Part shown: positions 34,090-45,290 of the stretch, one piece after another
How the letters are laid out: each line of letters opens with the position of its first letter
Position numbering within the stretch: position 1 is the stretch's first letter
Assembly: GCA_015847255.1 (NCBI GenBank)
Contig: JADLZK010008795.1
Coordinates: forward strand, 806,001-870,000
Length of the DNA stretch: 64,000 bases
Direction of reading: 5' to 3'
From: Hyparrhenia diplandra
Lineage: Eukaryota > Streptophyta > Magnoliopsida > Poales > Poaceae
Position numbers and translations under genes: made by a program
The notes under the pieces: generated by a model
Told to the model about the DNA's origin: nothing
What the model saw: only the letters and a program-made list of their open reading frames with translations
Databases searched by the model: none

Positions 34090-35290
34090 TAGCGCCTGGT
34101 AACCCGGGCTCCAGCCGCTCTACAGACTGCAGGTAAGTGGAGCCCCCTTAAGCCCCTCTTTGCATTTTTATGTACAATTATATAGATCGAGGGGAGGGGC
34201 TAAGCTTCGTTAAAGCTTTATCGACCCAGCCTAAACTTTCGTGAAAGACAAGAAAAATTATGTCATTATATAATATATATATGTCATACGCTCGACGGGG
34301 GTCGTACCCACCGGCAGAGGGAATGGGCCAGCCTAGGCCCAATGGGAGGGCACTGCCGCACGTGGCCACCGTGGCCTGCCCTAGGACGCACCGAGAGGGC
34401 GGCTCGCAGCCACCGCCGTTGTCTCAAGTTACAATATCGAGTCCGTATTGGTTTAGTAAATTGGGTTTGTAAAAGAAGAATCTGATTCGATAAGGATCTC
34501 CTAGTTTGCTTAGGAGTCAAGTCTAGTCAGTTATAAATACTAAGGAGATGTAATCAATTAAGCAGTAATAGAATGGACAAAGTACCTCTATTCCCACTCT
34601 CTTGCTCCCCCAATTTGCGCCCCCTAACACTAGCTGCCGCGACGTCGTCAAAGACACGCCAGCGCCGCCCTCGCGGCGCCCTAGCCGCCGCTATCGCGCC
34701 GTCGTGGGTCACCCCTTCGTGACCCTCACACTGGTATTGGCAAGCCATGATCCTCCACGCCATTTGCAATGACCACGAAATGAAGTCCAGAAATTGTTCG
34801 AGGCCTTCGTCAAGGAGATCACCCCCAAATTCGAGAACGTCACCACCAAGCTCTCCAATGTTAGCAACCGCCTTGACGACATCGAGAATGGTCGGGCTGG
34901 GGACACAACTGCGATCAAGGAGCACGAGACGATCAAACAGTTCGAAAGGGAGCCGGCGACAAAGTTGGAGATCGCCACCAAGCATGCCATGGAAGAGGGC
35001 TGGCCGCCCCGCAGCGGCCGGTGGCATCGCCCACATGTAAGGCACTACCCGACATTGCCGCCAAAGTAGAAGCCAAACCGGTCTCTAAGGGCGACCAACG
35101 AGAAAGATGCTCCACTAGTCAATGCGACAACGATGATACTTCTAGGCACGGGAGTCCGCTAGGAGGTGACAGTCTATCCCGCGAGACAAACCGACCCGGC
35201 ACCGGCAAGAAGACGGTCGTGGTTTCCCGATGCACAGGCAAGGCGAGCTTGGTAGGGATCACGACCCTCAACTCCACGCCCGATGGTTGT
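34090..35290 (+). mobile_element. LTR-retrotransposon fragment: LTR end, PBS-like site and partial gag
   Basis: About 34,430-34,730 has an LTR-like 3' part (TATAAATACTAAGGAGATGT near 34,532, then a C-rich stretch ending CCCTCACA). It is followed directly by CTGGTATTGGCAAGCC at 34,731, which resembles a Met-tRNA primer-binding site. A gag-like frame follows (about 34,794-35,069) with FEAFVKEITPKFENV and KLSNVSNRLDDIEN, a helical N-terminus typical of plant Gag. It decays and stops near 35,290. The rest of gag and pol is absent, and no second LTR is seen. Confidence 0.5.
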
Positions 35291-35379
35291 TAGAGCGATC
35301 ACCTCCTTCCACGGCGACCACACCGGCAACATCACTAGCAAGGAAGTTGGTATCGACACCAGTGCAATCTTATATATAA

Positions 35380-36815
35380 CTCGCCCTTAAATGAATGCCG
35401 AGGATTACCGGATGAAGAGCAAAATACTAAGATAGAGAATGATTTAGATGAACTGGTCGAAGAGCTCGACGGATTTGATTTGTTCATGTTACCTAACGCG
35501 AAGATGACAAAATTACCAGGGTGGGAAAATAAAGAACACCTGTTGGAGGGAATTTGCCAGAAATTACGCCTGATTGCCAATGATGAAACTTTAGGGTAAG
35601 TCATTCTAAAGAAAGAAAAAATTGTTCTAATATATAATATATTGCCATTGTCAATTATATAATGCTATATGTAATTTGTTTCTTGTCCTTGATTTTTAGG
35701 CAAGAGTGGATACAAAGTACAAGACCGCATCCAATTTCTTTAACCCTTAGAAATATTATTATGAATATTGTAAAAGAAGATGAAGAATTGGAAAATGAAA
35801 GCTTTAATATGGCTGTGAGGATGCTTTGCGCACGACCAAGACTTTGGGCTCAACAAAAAAAAATACACCACTTCATGGACCTCAAGTTTGTTGTAAGTTG
35901 ACATATACAAATAGTTCAAAAATTATACGATTCATAAAATACTTACAGTATATGTAATTGTATAATAATTATCGAAATAACTTGTTTTGGACGAGATCCA
36001 TGATGTTGCCTCAAGATTGACAAGGCATATCGCAACAAACTAGAAAAAAAAGTACTCGAGTGCTGGCCGGGTATGCGATACAACATTAAAGATTGTAACA
36101 ATGTAAGTTATGTTTTATGTATTAATTAAAAAGTTTAATTTTAATTTATTTACCATTCACAATCTGTATTTTTTTTATAGATTCTACTACCATACTATCG
36201 AGACAGCCTATACACTCTATTTATAGTGGACTTGCAAACCCAAACCGTGCATTTGTTGGATCCACTTCAAGATCTTCCATCACGCTACGAGGGTTTTGCT
36301 CAAAAGAGATTTATATAAAGCTACATTCCACAATATTGCTAAAAGTTTGTTTGCTCGCCACGCCTCTCGACAAATCCATGTTTGGAGAACAACATTTGGA
36401 AATGGAAGGGAAATTACTCAACATGGGTAACAAAGGTTACTACTAATAAACATTGGTAATCATTTGTAATAACTTTCAACTTTGATACCACAAAATGGGG
36501 TTATTTGAACTATGTGCATCAAATGAACAACTCATCCTCTTCAGGAAATTGGGAGGATTTCTTGTGTACAATTTCATGAAGTCATGGGTTGGAGAAAAAT
36601 TACCACCGATCAATTGTGTAAGTTTGTATAGTTTAAGTATGTTTCAATAAACTCGGGACAAACTAATTAGTTATTTATTGCTGCTATCTGCCATGCACAG
36701 GAACCAACTTCACTAAAGAGGGAATTCGTGGGTGACATCTTGATTAAAAATCGTAAAAAGAATGTTGCGATAACATCCCTCAAGATATCCAATTCTTGAT
36801 TAAGAAGTTAGCTAC
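35380..36815 (+). pseudogene. Degenerate spliced Ulp1-like (C48) cysteine protease gene
   Basis: Exon-like blocks on the plus strand have matching splice phases. About 35,380-35,597 (NDLDELVEELDGFDLF) ends at GG|GTAAGT. It joins 35,700-35,893 (QEWIQSTRPHPISL, SFNMAVRMLCARPRLW, HHFMDLKFV) ending at GTT|GTAAGT. A block near 36,000-36,100 (KVLECWPGMRYNIKDC) leads to 36,181-36,318 (ILLPYYRDSLYTLFIVDLQT, VHLLDPLQDLP). Later pieces (GGFLVYNFMKSWVGEKLPP) lie near 36,550-36,620. The layout matches plant Ulp1-like proteases, which cleave SUMO-type conjugates and are often carried by transposons. The usual HWTLYV histidine region reads DSLYTLFIV and the DCG cysteine region reads KLGG, so the catalytic residues are lost. 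Confidence 0.6.
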
Positions 36816-36980
36816 AATGTAACTTACATGTTTTTTTTTTACCAAAATACACGAGGAAAGTTATCAATGCTGGAACTTAGATTGTTATCGACAAAAACGG
36901 TACAATACCTTCTTATATCTAGTTTAAAATGTCAATTTCAAAAAGCAAAACCGTAGCATTAGCACGGACATTATACTAGT

Positions 36981-37860
36981 CTATGTAATAGATGCATGAG
37001 GATATAGCATAACATCTCCAGCAGATCATGCAACATATTATCTATCTATCTAATAGAAATTTAATAATACAATTAAATACTATATGTAGTCCCTAGTGGA
37101 TAGAATTCAATATCTTCTAGATGCATGAGTAAGCATTATATCTCTAGGCTCTAGCAGACATGCAACATATTATCTATATAATAGAAATTATATAATAAAG
37201 TTAAATACTTAAGTTGCACCTAATATATAGAATTCCATATCTCTTAGATGCTTGAGGACTAAGCATAGTGTCTCTAGCAGACATGCAACGTATTATCTAT
37301 ATCTAATTGAAATTATATAATCAATAAAGCTAAATAACATAATATCTATCTAATAGAAATTATATATCTATGTAATAGATGCATGAGGACATAGGATAAT
37401 ATCTCCAGCGACGTGAAACATATTATCTATCTAAAATAAATTTAATAATACAATTAAATACTATATGTAGTCCCTAGTGGATAAAATTCAATATCTTCTA
37501 GATGCATGAGGAGTAAGCACTATATATCTCTAGGCTCTAGCAGACATGTAACATATTGTCTATCTAATGGAAATTATATAATAAAGTTATATACTTAAGT
37601 TGCACCTAATGTATATATAATTCCATATCTCTTAGAGCTTGAGGACTAAGCATACTGCCTCTAGCAGACATGCAACGCACTATCTATCTAATAGAAAATA
37701 TATAATACGATTAAATATCATATATAGTACATAGTGGATAGAATTTGATATCTCTTTCCAGCAGACATGCAACGTATTATCTATCTAATAGAAATTATAT
37801 AATACAATTAAATATCATATATATAGTACATAGTGGATAGAATTTGATATCTCTTGCATG
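36981..37860. repeat. AT-rich tandem array with ~386-bp higher-order period
   Basis: Seven diverged units begin at CATGCAAC-like positions 37,027, 37,159, 37,282, 37,412, 37,545, 37,669 and 37,766. Units 1/4, 2/5 and 3/6 are most alike (shared phrases such as GTAGTCCCTAGTGGATA in 1/4 and TTAAGTTGCACCTAAT in 2/5), giving spacings of 385, 386 and 387 bp. This is a trimeric higher-order repeat. Many units contain CATGCA or its complement TGCATG. The array ends about 60 bp before the TATA box of the LTP-like gene. Confidence 0.85.
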
Positions 37861-37922
37861 ATACAGTTGCATCATCAAGAGATAGAGGATTATAGTTGCA
37901 TCTTCACCGACTAGTCTATACC

Positions 37923-37930
37923 TATATATA
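37923..37930 (+). promoter_or_regulatory. TATA box of the LTP-like gene
   Basis: TATATATA in CCTATATATAAGCCC, 114 bp upstream of the ATG at 38,044, at a typical distance for a short leader. Confidence 0.7.
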
Positions 37931-38043
37931 AGCCCTGTTATCCCCACTGAAAGCTCCCACAGTCCACACCGCCTAGACCACACATCTCGTTGTGTTGAAG
38001 GAGTGGGCTTGCTATTAAACCGCGTAAAACACAAGCTATACCC

Positions 38044-38468
38044 ATGGCAAAACTACTCTTGGGTCTGCTCCTTGTCCTTGCTATCATAGGGACAGGGTTG
38101 GCCGATGAGTGTGAACAAGACGCACAAGACATGAAGAAGGAGTGCAAGCAGTTCGAGGTGTTCCCTCCAAACCCAAATGTGAAACCATCGTCGGCATGCT
38201 GCGCTGTGTGGCAGAGGGCGGACGTCCCATGTCTATGCAAGCGGGTCACCCCGGAAGTAGAGAAGGTGTGGTGCATGGAGAACGTCGTGCACGTCGCCAA
38301 GTACTGCAAGAGGCCGTTTGCACCCGGCTACAAGTGCGGGAGTAAGTGAAAACTCCACATATACAGACAACTGTCCATGTTTGTGAGTATTGTTTTATGA
38401 TGTATATGACTCTAGCATATGACTGATTTTATTGTTTGGTTTTTGCAGGTTATACGGTTCCTAGCTAA
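38044..38468 (+). CDS. Small secreted eight-cysteine protein (lipid-transfer/bifunctional inhibitor-like)
   Basis: Two exons, 38,044-38,341 and 38,449-38,468, give a 105-residue precursor. The intron has A|GTAAGT and TTTTTGCAG| borders and joins codon AGT, so the protein ends GSYTVPS. Residues 1-20 are a signal peptide (MAKLLLGLLLVLAIIGTGLA). The mature part shows the eight-cysteine order C...C...CC...CXC...C...C (DEC, KKEC, ACCAVW, PCLCK, VWCME, KYCK), plus an extra Cys near the end. This fold is used by non-specific lipid-transfer proteins and related apoplastic proteins that bind lipids or act as inhibitors. Which of these applies cannot be read from sequence. The frame is intact and has a nearby TATA box, so it is probably an active gene. 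A tandem array lies directly upstream. Confidence 0.85.
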
Positions 38469-38676
38469 TGGCCTCAAAATCGAAAGTGGTTGGGACTTGT
38501 ACTCTCTCCTGGAGCTTATAAATTTGAGATTTGTAACATGTGAGAGACTATGTTGAGAATAATTAATACATGTTGCTGAATTTATAATGTCCAGCTTTTA
38601 TCTGACCGCTTCCCTAGTTTTGCTTTATATTGGATAATTTTGTCTAAGCAAACATGGGGACCGTAGCAATAATGTA
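38469..38676 (+). other. 3' UTR and flank of the LTP-like gene
   Basis: AT-rich sequence with AATTAATACATG near 38,559 that could serve as a polyadenylation region. Nothing else is seen before the Stowaway element. Confidence 0.4.
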
Positions 38677-38938
38677 CTACCTCCGTCACTATATTGATAA
38701 ACTTCTTCCAAAGGTGTCCTAAGTCAAACTATTTTAAGTATATATTACAAAATTTGTTGAAAAAGACAAATGTTTATGACACAAATTTAGTATCACGACA
38801 TACACATCACAGCATATATTTTCATAATGTACTTTTTGGGTATCATAGATGATGTAACTCTTTCCTATAAAGTTAGTCAAACTTTTGATAGTTTGATTTT
38901 AGATGTCTAGAAACTGATTCATCATGGGACGGAGGTAG
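38677..38938. mobile_element. Stowaway-type MITE
   Basis: The termini CTACCTCCGTCAC and GGGACGGAGGTAG are inverted and match the Stowaway (Tc1/mariner-type) consensus. The left flank ends in TA; the right flank TC has probably mutated from TA. 262 bp, no coding capacity. Confidence 0.85.
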
Positions 38939-39446
38939 TCTCCAAAAACAAAGAACAATGATTTATATTTCCTAATAATGAAGCATATATATATTCTTAT
39001 TTCACATAAAAATAGAAACAATCGTGCTTAGCCGATGTCTGAAACATCGACCTACAAGGGAAAAAACATCACACAACCTCTTCCCAAAATTGACTCTATC
39101 TCAGTGAGATAGCTTGGTGACAGGTCTAATATACATCAATAGAACGAAAGAAACAAGTTTAAACCTAGGTTCAATGTGCTTTTTTTTTGCGACTAGGTTT
39201 AATGTGCTTTGGTACTCCTCCAAAACATTACCATTTACCTCAAAGCAAACAAAATTAATTAGACACATATTATTAGTGATTTTGATTTAATAGAAAATAT
39301 GATGGTGTTGCAACAAGACAATAAATCATAAACTCTACTCGTTAGGTCATGTGGTTATAGCCACTAGACAAGAAAAGAGGCGATCACCGGATTAGATGCT
39401 CGGCGTTGTGCTTTAGTGTCTTGGAGTTCTCAGAGGTTCTCGTCCC
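38939..39446. other. AT-rich spacer
   Basis: No gene or complete repeat recognised. Confidence 0.4.
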
Positions 39447-39449
39447 TTA

Positions 39450-40106
39450 GGCGGTCTCCAACAGCACATGCATAATTTTGAGACCCATCCCAGCTTTAGA
39501 GTACCGCCTGAAAGAAAAGATTGGAAGCCCATAATCTAGGCCTCTCCAATAGCGCCGCCCGCCTGAGCAGCATGCATATGGCGAAGACTTTTTCATATAG
39601 GACCTTAATCTTTTCAAAATTAACTAAGCCTATATATAGAAACACCTTGTCTCTCGGTTCTTTTATGTCATAAACCCTAAGAGTGAAATAAAATTATGCC
39701 GACGCCCTTCTCCTTTATGGATCGTGACAGAGGACGGCCGAGGCGGCCTTCGGGCCACGCGTGGCGGGCCGCCCGACCACCTCGCCGCCCGCTCCCACCG
39801 GCCCCGCGGGCTCACCTGCCGTGGCGGCCGCGGCCCCGGTGGCTCCCGCAGCCGGATCCGGGCGGCGCATTTGGTGCAGGATCCGGCCGCCCTTGCCTGG
39901 CCAACCTCCATCGCCTCCCGGGCCCACCACCACAACCTCCGAAGGATGCATCGCGGGAAGAGAACGCCAAGATATTTGCCCACCCTCTCTCCTCGCATGC
40001 ATTTTGCAATCGTTGAATGCATGATTTGTTGGAGGCTGATTTTGAGAGGCAAAGCACTCGCGGCCGGATGTATATTTGGCTTTTGCCTCATCTGTTGGAG
40101 ATAGCC
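39450..40106. mobile_element. Tourist-like (PIF/Harbinger) non-autonomous element with GC-rich interior
   Basis: The element starts GGCGGTCTCCAACAG and ends CTGTTGGAGATAGCC, imperfect inverted repeats. Both are flanked by TTA (39,447-39,449 and 40,107-40,109), the diagnostic Harbinger target. The interior (about 39,700-40,000) is very GC-rich, with overlapping Pro/Arg-rich frames and no recognised domain. It may be a captured GC-rich 5' exon. Confidence 0.8.
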
Positions 40107-41155
40107 TTACAGACCACAAAGTGGGTTTGGGCACGACTATGATATATTTGTGGGTCATGACCTCGTAGTATTGGGAAGACTAGCGATAGGGTATCAGTCA
40201 CTCCACAATTGCACAAAGTGGTTTGTGGAGAGTGTTACCACTCTTAGGAATTTAGGAGAGGATCATGAAGTATATGGGGAGAGGTATAGAGGGATTAGAC
40301 AGGGTGACCATGTCAGGACAGAGGCACAATTAATCCAAGTTGAGGTCAAGTCTAGTTCATCCTCCTGGACCAGCCCACACTAAAATCATCACCCAAGATG
40401 CATATGGATTCAATTTTTGATGTTTTCCATATGGGAATGATGCTAAGGAGATATGATTTGTATTGGCACTGGTCTCTCATAAAACATATCAGAGTCAACG
40501 TGAATCATAAAAATCTTTCTAAACCCAGAATTTGTCATGGTGTTGTGACAACCCTGTTCGCTTGAACTTATCAGCCCGTCTTATATTCATGGTACGATGT
40601 TTTTCTCTCACCACAAAACAGCATGAGCCGGCTTATGCATGCTCCAAATACCTTATAATTAATAGTTGTTTCCCGTGTTACAGTTTGGTGTTTGTATGTA
40701 CACCGGTCTGTCAGTGAACTAGCATGCAAAGTTCACCAGTTTGTGAGATCATCCCAATTTCTAGTGTATACTATTGTTCATTAGATAGTGTTGTTCTGAT
40801 TTCTTTCTTGTGTTGCTCAAGACCTATTTTTTGTTTTCATTAAAATGAAATGATGGACTACTTACAAAGGACTAATTACAAGAATTGTACAAAAAAGTTG
40901 CAGAAAGGGCTGCCAGGCCCAAAAGGAAAAACAAGAGCTAGCTAAAAAGATCTTCACAAAAGCTACAAGTCTTACAATCCTGAATCAAAACAGATGACAA
41001 CAAGCTCTTGAAAGAGTTTTGTCAAATTTAGTAGATCACGCCACCAAAAATATCCTTCGTGGACATGATTGGGAAACTTATCATGGTGATGATAGTATTC
41101 CCATGTGAGGCTGCTCCTAGCCTCCTAGGCGATACATACAGGTGGAGAACACAGC
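40107..41155. other. Unassigned DNA left of the CACTA element
   Basis: A 77-codon frame at 40,150-40,383 (VLGRLAIGYQSLHNCTKWFV) has no recognisable family. A half-MITE-like sequence (CTGTTCGCTTGAACTTATCAG) occurs near 40,553. From about 40,850 to 41,155 the sequence is repeat-like, and it continues at 44,981 once the CACTA insertion is removed. Confidence 0.3.
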
Positions 41156-41751
41156 CATCACTATACCACAACCTATCTATAGCGAGCTACGGATGGTCGC
41201 TATAAGTCAGTATAACGACATACGAGACGGTCGCTATAAACATATAGCGACCAATGTAGTCGGTCGATAGAATCGGGCGTCGCTATAAGTTTATAGCGAC
41301 CAACTTACTTATAGCGACCGACCGTTCGACGGCACGTCAAACATACAAGCGACCGACCATCCAACGCCAGTTACAACTTATAGCGACCAATGGTTCGACG
41401 CTATATATTATATAGCAACCAACCATCGACGCTCTACATATAAGGAAATTACAACATATATTATATATATAATTTATAGCTTATACATTAATCTCATGAT
41501 AAGTACTAATCACATGATCAATGAAGCATCACAGTTGCGACACAAAAGCTCATCATAACTAACACTTATATTCCACAAATATTATAGCCATAAGCAGGTA
41601 CATTTGTACAATTGTGCTTTGGATAATCTACAAATCACCTACCACAGCCCATGCACTTCTAAAGAGTTCACTATAAAGAAGGCTAAGCATGTATACATCA
41701 TAGCAACCCAAAAGCTATAGACCGGGAACGCATCTTAGTCCGCCACGCCTT

Positions 41752-42474
41752 TTAGTCCATCTTCCATGATATGAGTACTTCTAATGGCTTGTTGACACCA
41801 TCAAGCATGCTGCTTACTGCACCTCCCATTAACACATCTGGAAAAGGAAGATTGTGTTACCAGCTATCTCAGGCAGCAGGTGGACTTGTGCAAGTAGACA
41901 ATTCATAATAATTTAGGGACTATCAAAAGCATGTCTGACTGGTAAGTGTGACTAATAGTAGTTCTAATGGCAAAGCACTAAGTTTCTATTATCATGCAGT
42001 AGTTCAGCACAAACCTTGGTTCGAGGGTCTGGTATAGAAAGGAGGAACTTCTTCCTCTCGGCAAGTAACTGAATAAGATATCTGCCAAACAAGAACCTTG
42101 GATGAAATGACAATATCAAATAAGTGTGACTGGTTTATTAATAGAGATATCTGGAAGTTGGCTGCAGCTAGAAATATATTATAACAACAATCTAGATTCT
42201 GCATCACAGCTAGCACTGATATATCCACACTATCACAAAACTTCAAATGCATGTTTAGAGTTATCAAAAAAGATCTTAAATATGCTCATTTCAACTTAAC
42301 TATGACCGCAAATCATTCAGTTCATATATAAGTGGACTATATAAAAACAAAGGCAATGCATACCTGGGCAGCTCTTCCATAACTAAAGTGAGTATGAAGT
42401 CCAATAGAGGTTCCATGAAGGATGCTACAAACATATAGATTTAGCTCTTGGTTGCCCCAAACATCCTTCATCCA
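41752..42474 (-). pseudogene. Captured 3' exons of an unidentified host gene inside the CACTA element
   Basis: Three minus-strand exons join with exact phases. 42,364-42,474 has 37 codons starting WMKDVWGNQELNLYVCSILH. 42,015-42,081 holds ISYSVTCREEEVPPFYTRPS and ends in phase 1. 41,752-41,837 holds VLMGGAVSSMLDGVNKPLEV and ends SWKMD before TAA. The introns have GTATGC and GTTTGT donors and TTGGCAG-, TTTCCAG-like acceptors, and exon 42,364-42,474 follows a CGCAG acceptor. The joined frame has no stop. I do not recognise the family. Upstream material may include sequence near 43,010-43,120 and the GC-rich block 44,100-44,560, but I cannot join these. CACTA elements commonly pick up such fragments. 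Confidence 0.6.
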
Positions 42475-44099
42475 CTGCGTGCAAATTTATAGTACCAGAT
42501 TTAGCTCAGGTGCTTCATCTTTGGAAAAATAATAAACATCGTACCTAACAACTACTGATTGAAATTGAAGATTTGTTCTATCAAGTATAATGTGTACAGC
42601 AGCACTTTGAAAATGGCACAAGATAGAAAACACTACTTTTGTTTAATATTATATAAGCATCAAAATATAAAAAACAATGGATTCAAAAGGTGCCATGAGA
42701 CTGCTATATAGCCTATGGCATCTGCAGTGTCACGATCTCAGCACCTGAGCACACATAAAAAGTTGGAGGAATAAGGCATTAGGGGCATCTGCAGTATCAA
42801 TGTGACTTGTCTTTCAGACATTTTATACAGGAAATGAGCCTTTAGGGGCATTATAAGCTTCTATTAAAATCCTTGCTCATATTCGTCGAGATAGTGTTGT
42901 ATATATGCATGAACACCATCCTGACTTATTCCTAACAGTGCAGTTTATTTGGTGCAGTCGTGCAAACAAGATAGTTCTACTGTCTTTCACGAGAAAATTG
43001 CAATTACCGGCTTTCAGTGAAGTAATCAACCCAGAGTTCTGATTTATCCTAGGTCGCCGCGCTTGGAACTGGGGAAGCTTCACTAGTGTGTGACCTACCT
43101 AGCCGCCGGCCAGAACGACCTGCAAAGGCAAATTGCATACTGGAACTTATTGTGTGGTGTGCATTATAAAGTAACAGACACCCGACGCATTACAGAACTC
43201 TACCCAAAAACAACATTTGGAAAAAAAAAAAGAGGAATCAGCACATTTTGAGCAACCAATACCAAACAGCACAACAGGTGACCTGGAGGGTGAAAGAAGA
43301 TATTTGTCAACGTAATAGAGCCTTTTGTTTCTTGTGGTGGCCTTTTTGGCACATGCCTATCTCCCTCTTTTTTTGTGTTGTTGCAGCCTCGCAGGGCCAA
43401 CAAGTCCAGTGAGCCAACTAGTGTCGTGTGGTGTGTCGGGAGACTTACACTTACCCTCCCGGTCTTTGTAAATAATATCTCTTTTCTTTCTAAATTGAAT
43501 GGCACTGCATGTTTTATTCAAACCAAAAGTGCCAAAAAACCACTACCACATATAGCAGATACATGTGTTCAAAATAATATATGTGGTCCAACTGACCAAT
43601 GAACTTCTGTAGGGAAACTCAAAAAAGTGGAGCATTCACAGTTCAGGAATAATTGGGGCATTTTCAGTTCAGAAACAATTGGAGTATCTTTTATGAGCTA
43701 AATTTACCATCCTGAATTCTAGAAATAATAATCTTAACTGAAGCAAACAGATAACTAATCTTCCAGCCAGTGGATTTGTCAAAACATCAGCCATCACAGC
43801 TCCTAGCACACATGCAAACCAGAGAGAGGGGGAGAGAGAGCATCACCTTAAATCCACAAACACGATAACAACTCGTGCTTGTTCGTATGACACCTCCCAG
43901 ATCTGTCAAAATAGTTTCAATGTCAGAGTAACACGTGCAAAAGTTGACAGATTCATGGCTATTTGCCCACAGGTTAATCACCAGTTCAAATGTAAAAGTG
44001 ACACATGCAGATCTATCAAAATAGTTTCAGATTCAGTTCTCTTCATTCTTCATTAAGAAGCACTTAGTAAAGGGGCCTCAATTCATAGCATCATTAGAT

Positions 44100-44560
44100 C
44101 AGTGAGGATAAATGCAATAAGAATGCGGGGAGGTCATGGCACTACCTCTCGCACCTACTCGTCAGAGACCGCGTCCTCAAAGACCTCCTCTGTTACGCCG
44201 CCCACGGACACGGTTGCTGGCCGCCTCCTCGAGCAGGGGTCGTCCCGTCGCGAGGGCTGGAAGCGAAGGACGCCCGTCGCGAGGGGCCTCGAGCGCCCTG
44301 AAGACGCAGCGGCGCCGCCTCCACGCCCGGCGAGGGGGCATAGTGCCTTCACGCCGCCGCCTTTGGCCGGCGCCGCTGACGCGCGTCGGGAGGGGCGCCG
44401 GTGGTAGGGGGCGCCGGGCGCTGGGGCAGGGCGGCGACGGTATCGGCGCCGAGCGCTGGGTGGTGGCGCGGCGGTCGCGGCCGAGAGGTGGGGAAAGCGT
44501 CTTGCTAGGCTTGAGGCGGGAAGTGGGGAGAGCGGGCAGCCGAAATTGGAGAAGCACTAG
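44100..44560 (-). other. GC-rich block near the right CACTA end, possible captured first exon
   Basis: Minus-strand frames from 44,557 and 44,352 cover this block. The second ends TVSVGGVTEEVFEDAVSDE next to a possible GA|GTAGGT donor at about 44,157. This would suit the first exon of the captured gene at 41,752-42,474, but continuity is unproven. Confidence 0.3.
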
Positions 44561-44980
44561 GGTTTGGGGTACTCAGCGCCAAATCTAGTATGACGGGTGG
44601 GGCCTAAATAATTTTAGGCGCCAGAGCGCGCCATGTCTTCTCCATTCGCAAATCTGTTATATGCCAAATCTTAACTGACATGTGGGTCTTAAAATTTTAG
44701 GCGCCACTTGAGGGGAAATTTTAGGCGTGAATGGGCTAAATTGTGGACGGATAGGCCCAATTCAGTATATCGACCGACCGATGGCCCCAGTAAATGACAT
44801 ACACCGACCAACCATCCAACGCTAAATTAAAATCAAAATAGCGACCGACCTACCGCCGCAATAGTAAGATATAGCGACCGACCGTCCGTTACAGAGAGAT
44901 ACCGACCGACCGTCCAACGCTATTTCGGTATTTTTACCGACCATTGGTCAGATGTATAATTGGGTTGTGGTGTAGTGCAT

Positions 44981-45290
44981 GTTGCTGCTCAACTTTACTC
45001 CATGCATGTCTCCTCTCAACTCACCACCACCTGAGAGGGGTTGATATGGCGGACTAGAGGAGAATGTCTCTCCTAAAACTAATAGCATCAGCTAACCAAA
45101 ACAAATGTAGAATTAAAACTCTTCCCTTGTCACAAGCACCTTGTGTAGTTTGTCAGGTCACAATGTTCTGCCTATGGTGAAAACAACATTATTAGAAAGG
45201 TTAAACTTGTATACTCACGGTAGCTATATATGAGATACATAAGACTAAAAGCCTAGCTAGGATGGATCCAAGATTTTTGGGTGATCCATC
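44981..45290. other. Unassigned DNA right of the CACTA element
   Basis: It continues the sequence broken at 41,155. No gene is recognised. It ends where Copia gag-like sequence begins at about 45,291. Confidence 0.3.

Larger units (their letters stand above)
41159..44977. mobile_element. Complete non-autonomous CACTA element carrying captured gene sequence
   Basis: The ends CACTATACCACAACC (41,159) and GGTTGTGGTGTAGTG (44,977) are inverted repeats, flanked by a 3-bp CAT duplication (41,156-41,158 and 44,978-44,980). Subterminal motifs of the form TATAGCGACC(GACC) are dense at 41,175-41,440 and 44,770-44,950. No transposase frame is present in the 3.8-kb interior. It carries exon-like host sequence on the minus strand and a GC-rich block near the right end. 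Confidence 0.9.

Noticed and set aside
39663..40158. Pro/Arg-rich frames of 77-147 codons on both strands
   Set aside because: They are contained in or overlap a Tourist-like element with a TTA duplication. Composition alone explains the open frames.
41159..44977. Possible autonomous CACTA transposase
   Set aside because: No TNP2-like or other transposase frame is found between the termini, and the visible exons belong to another, unidentified gene.
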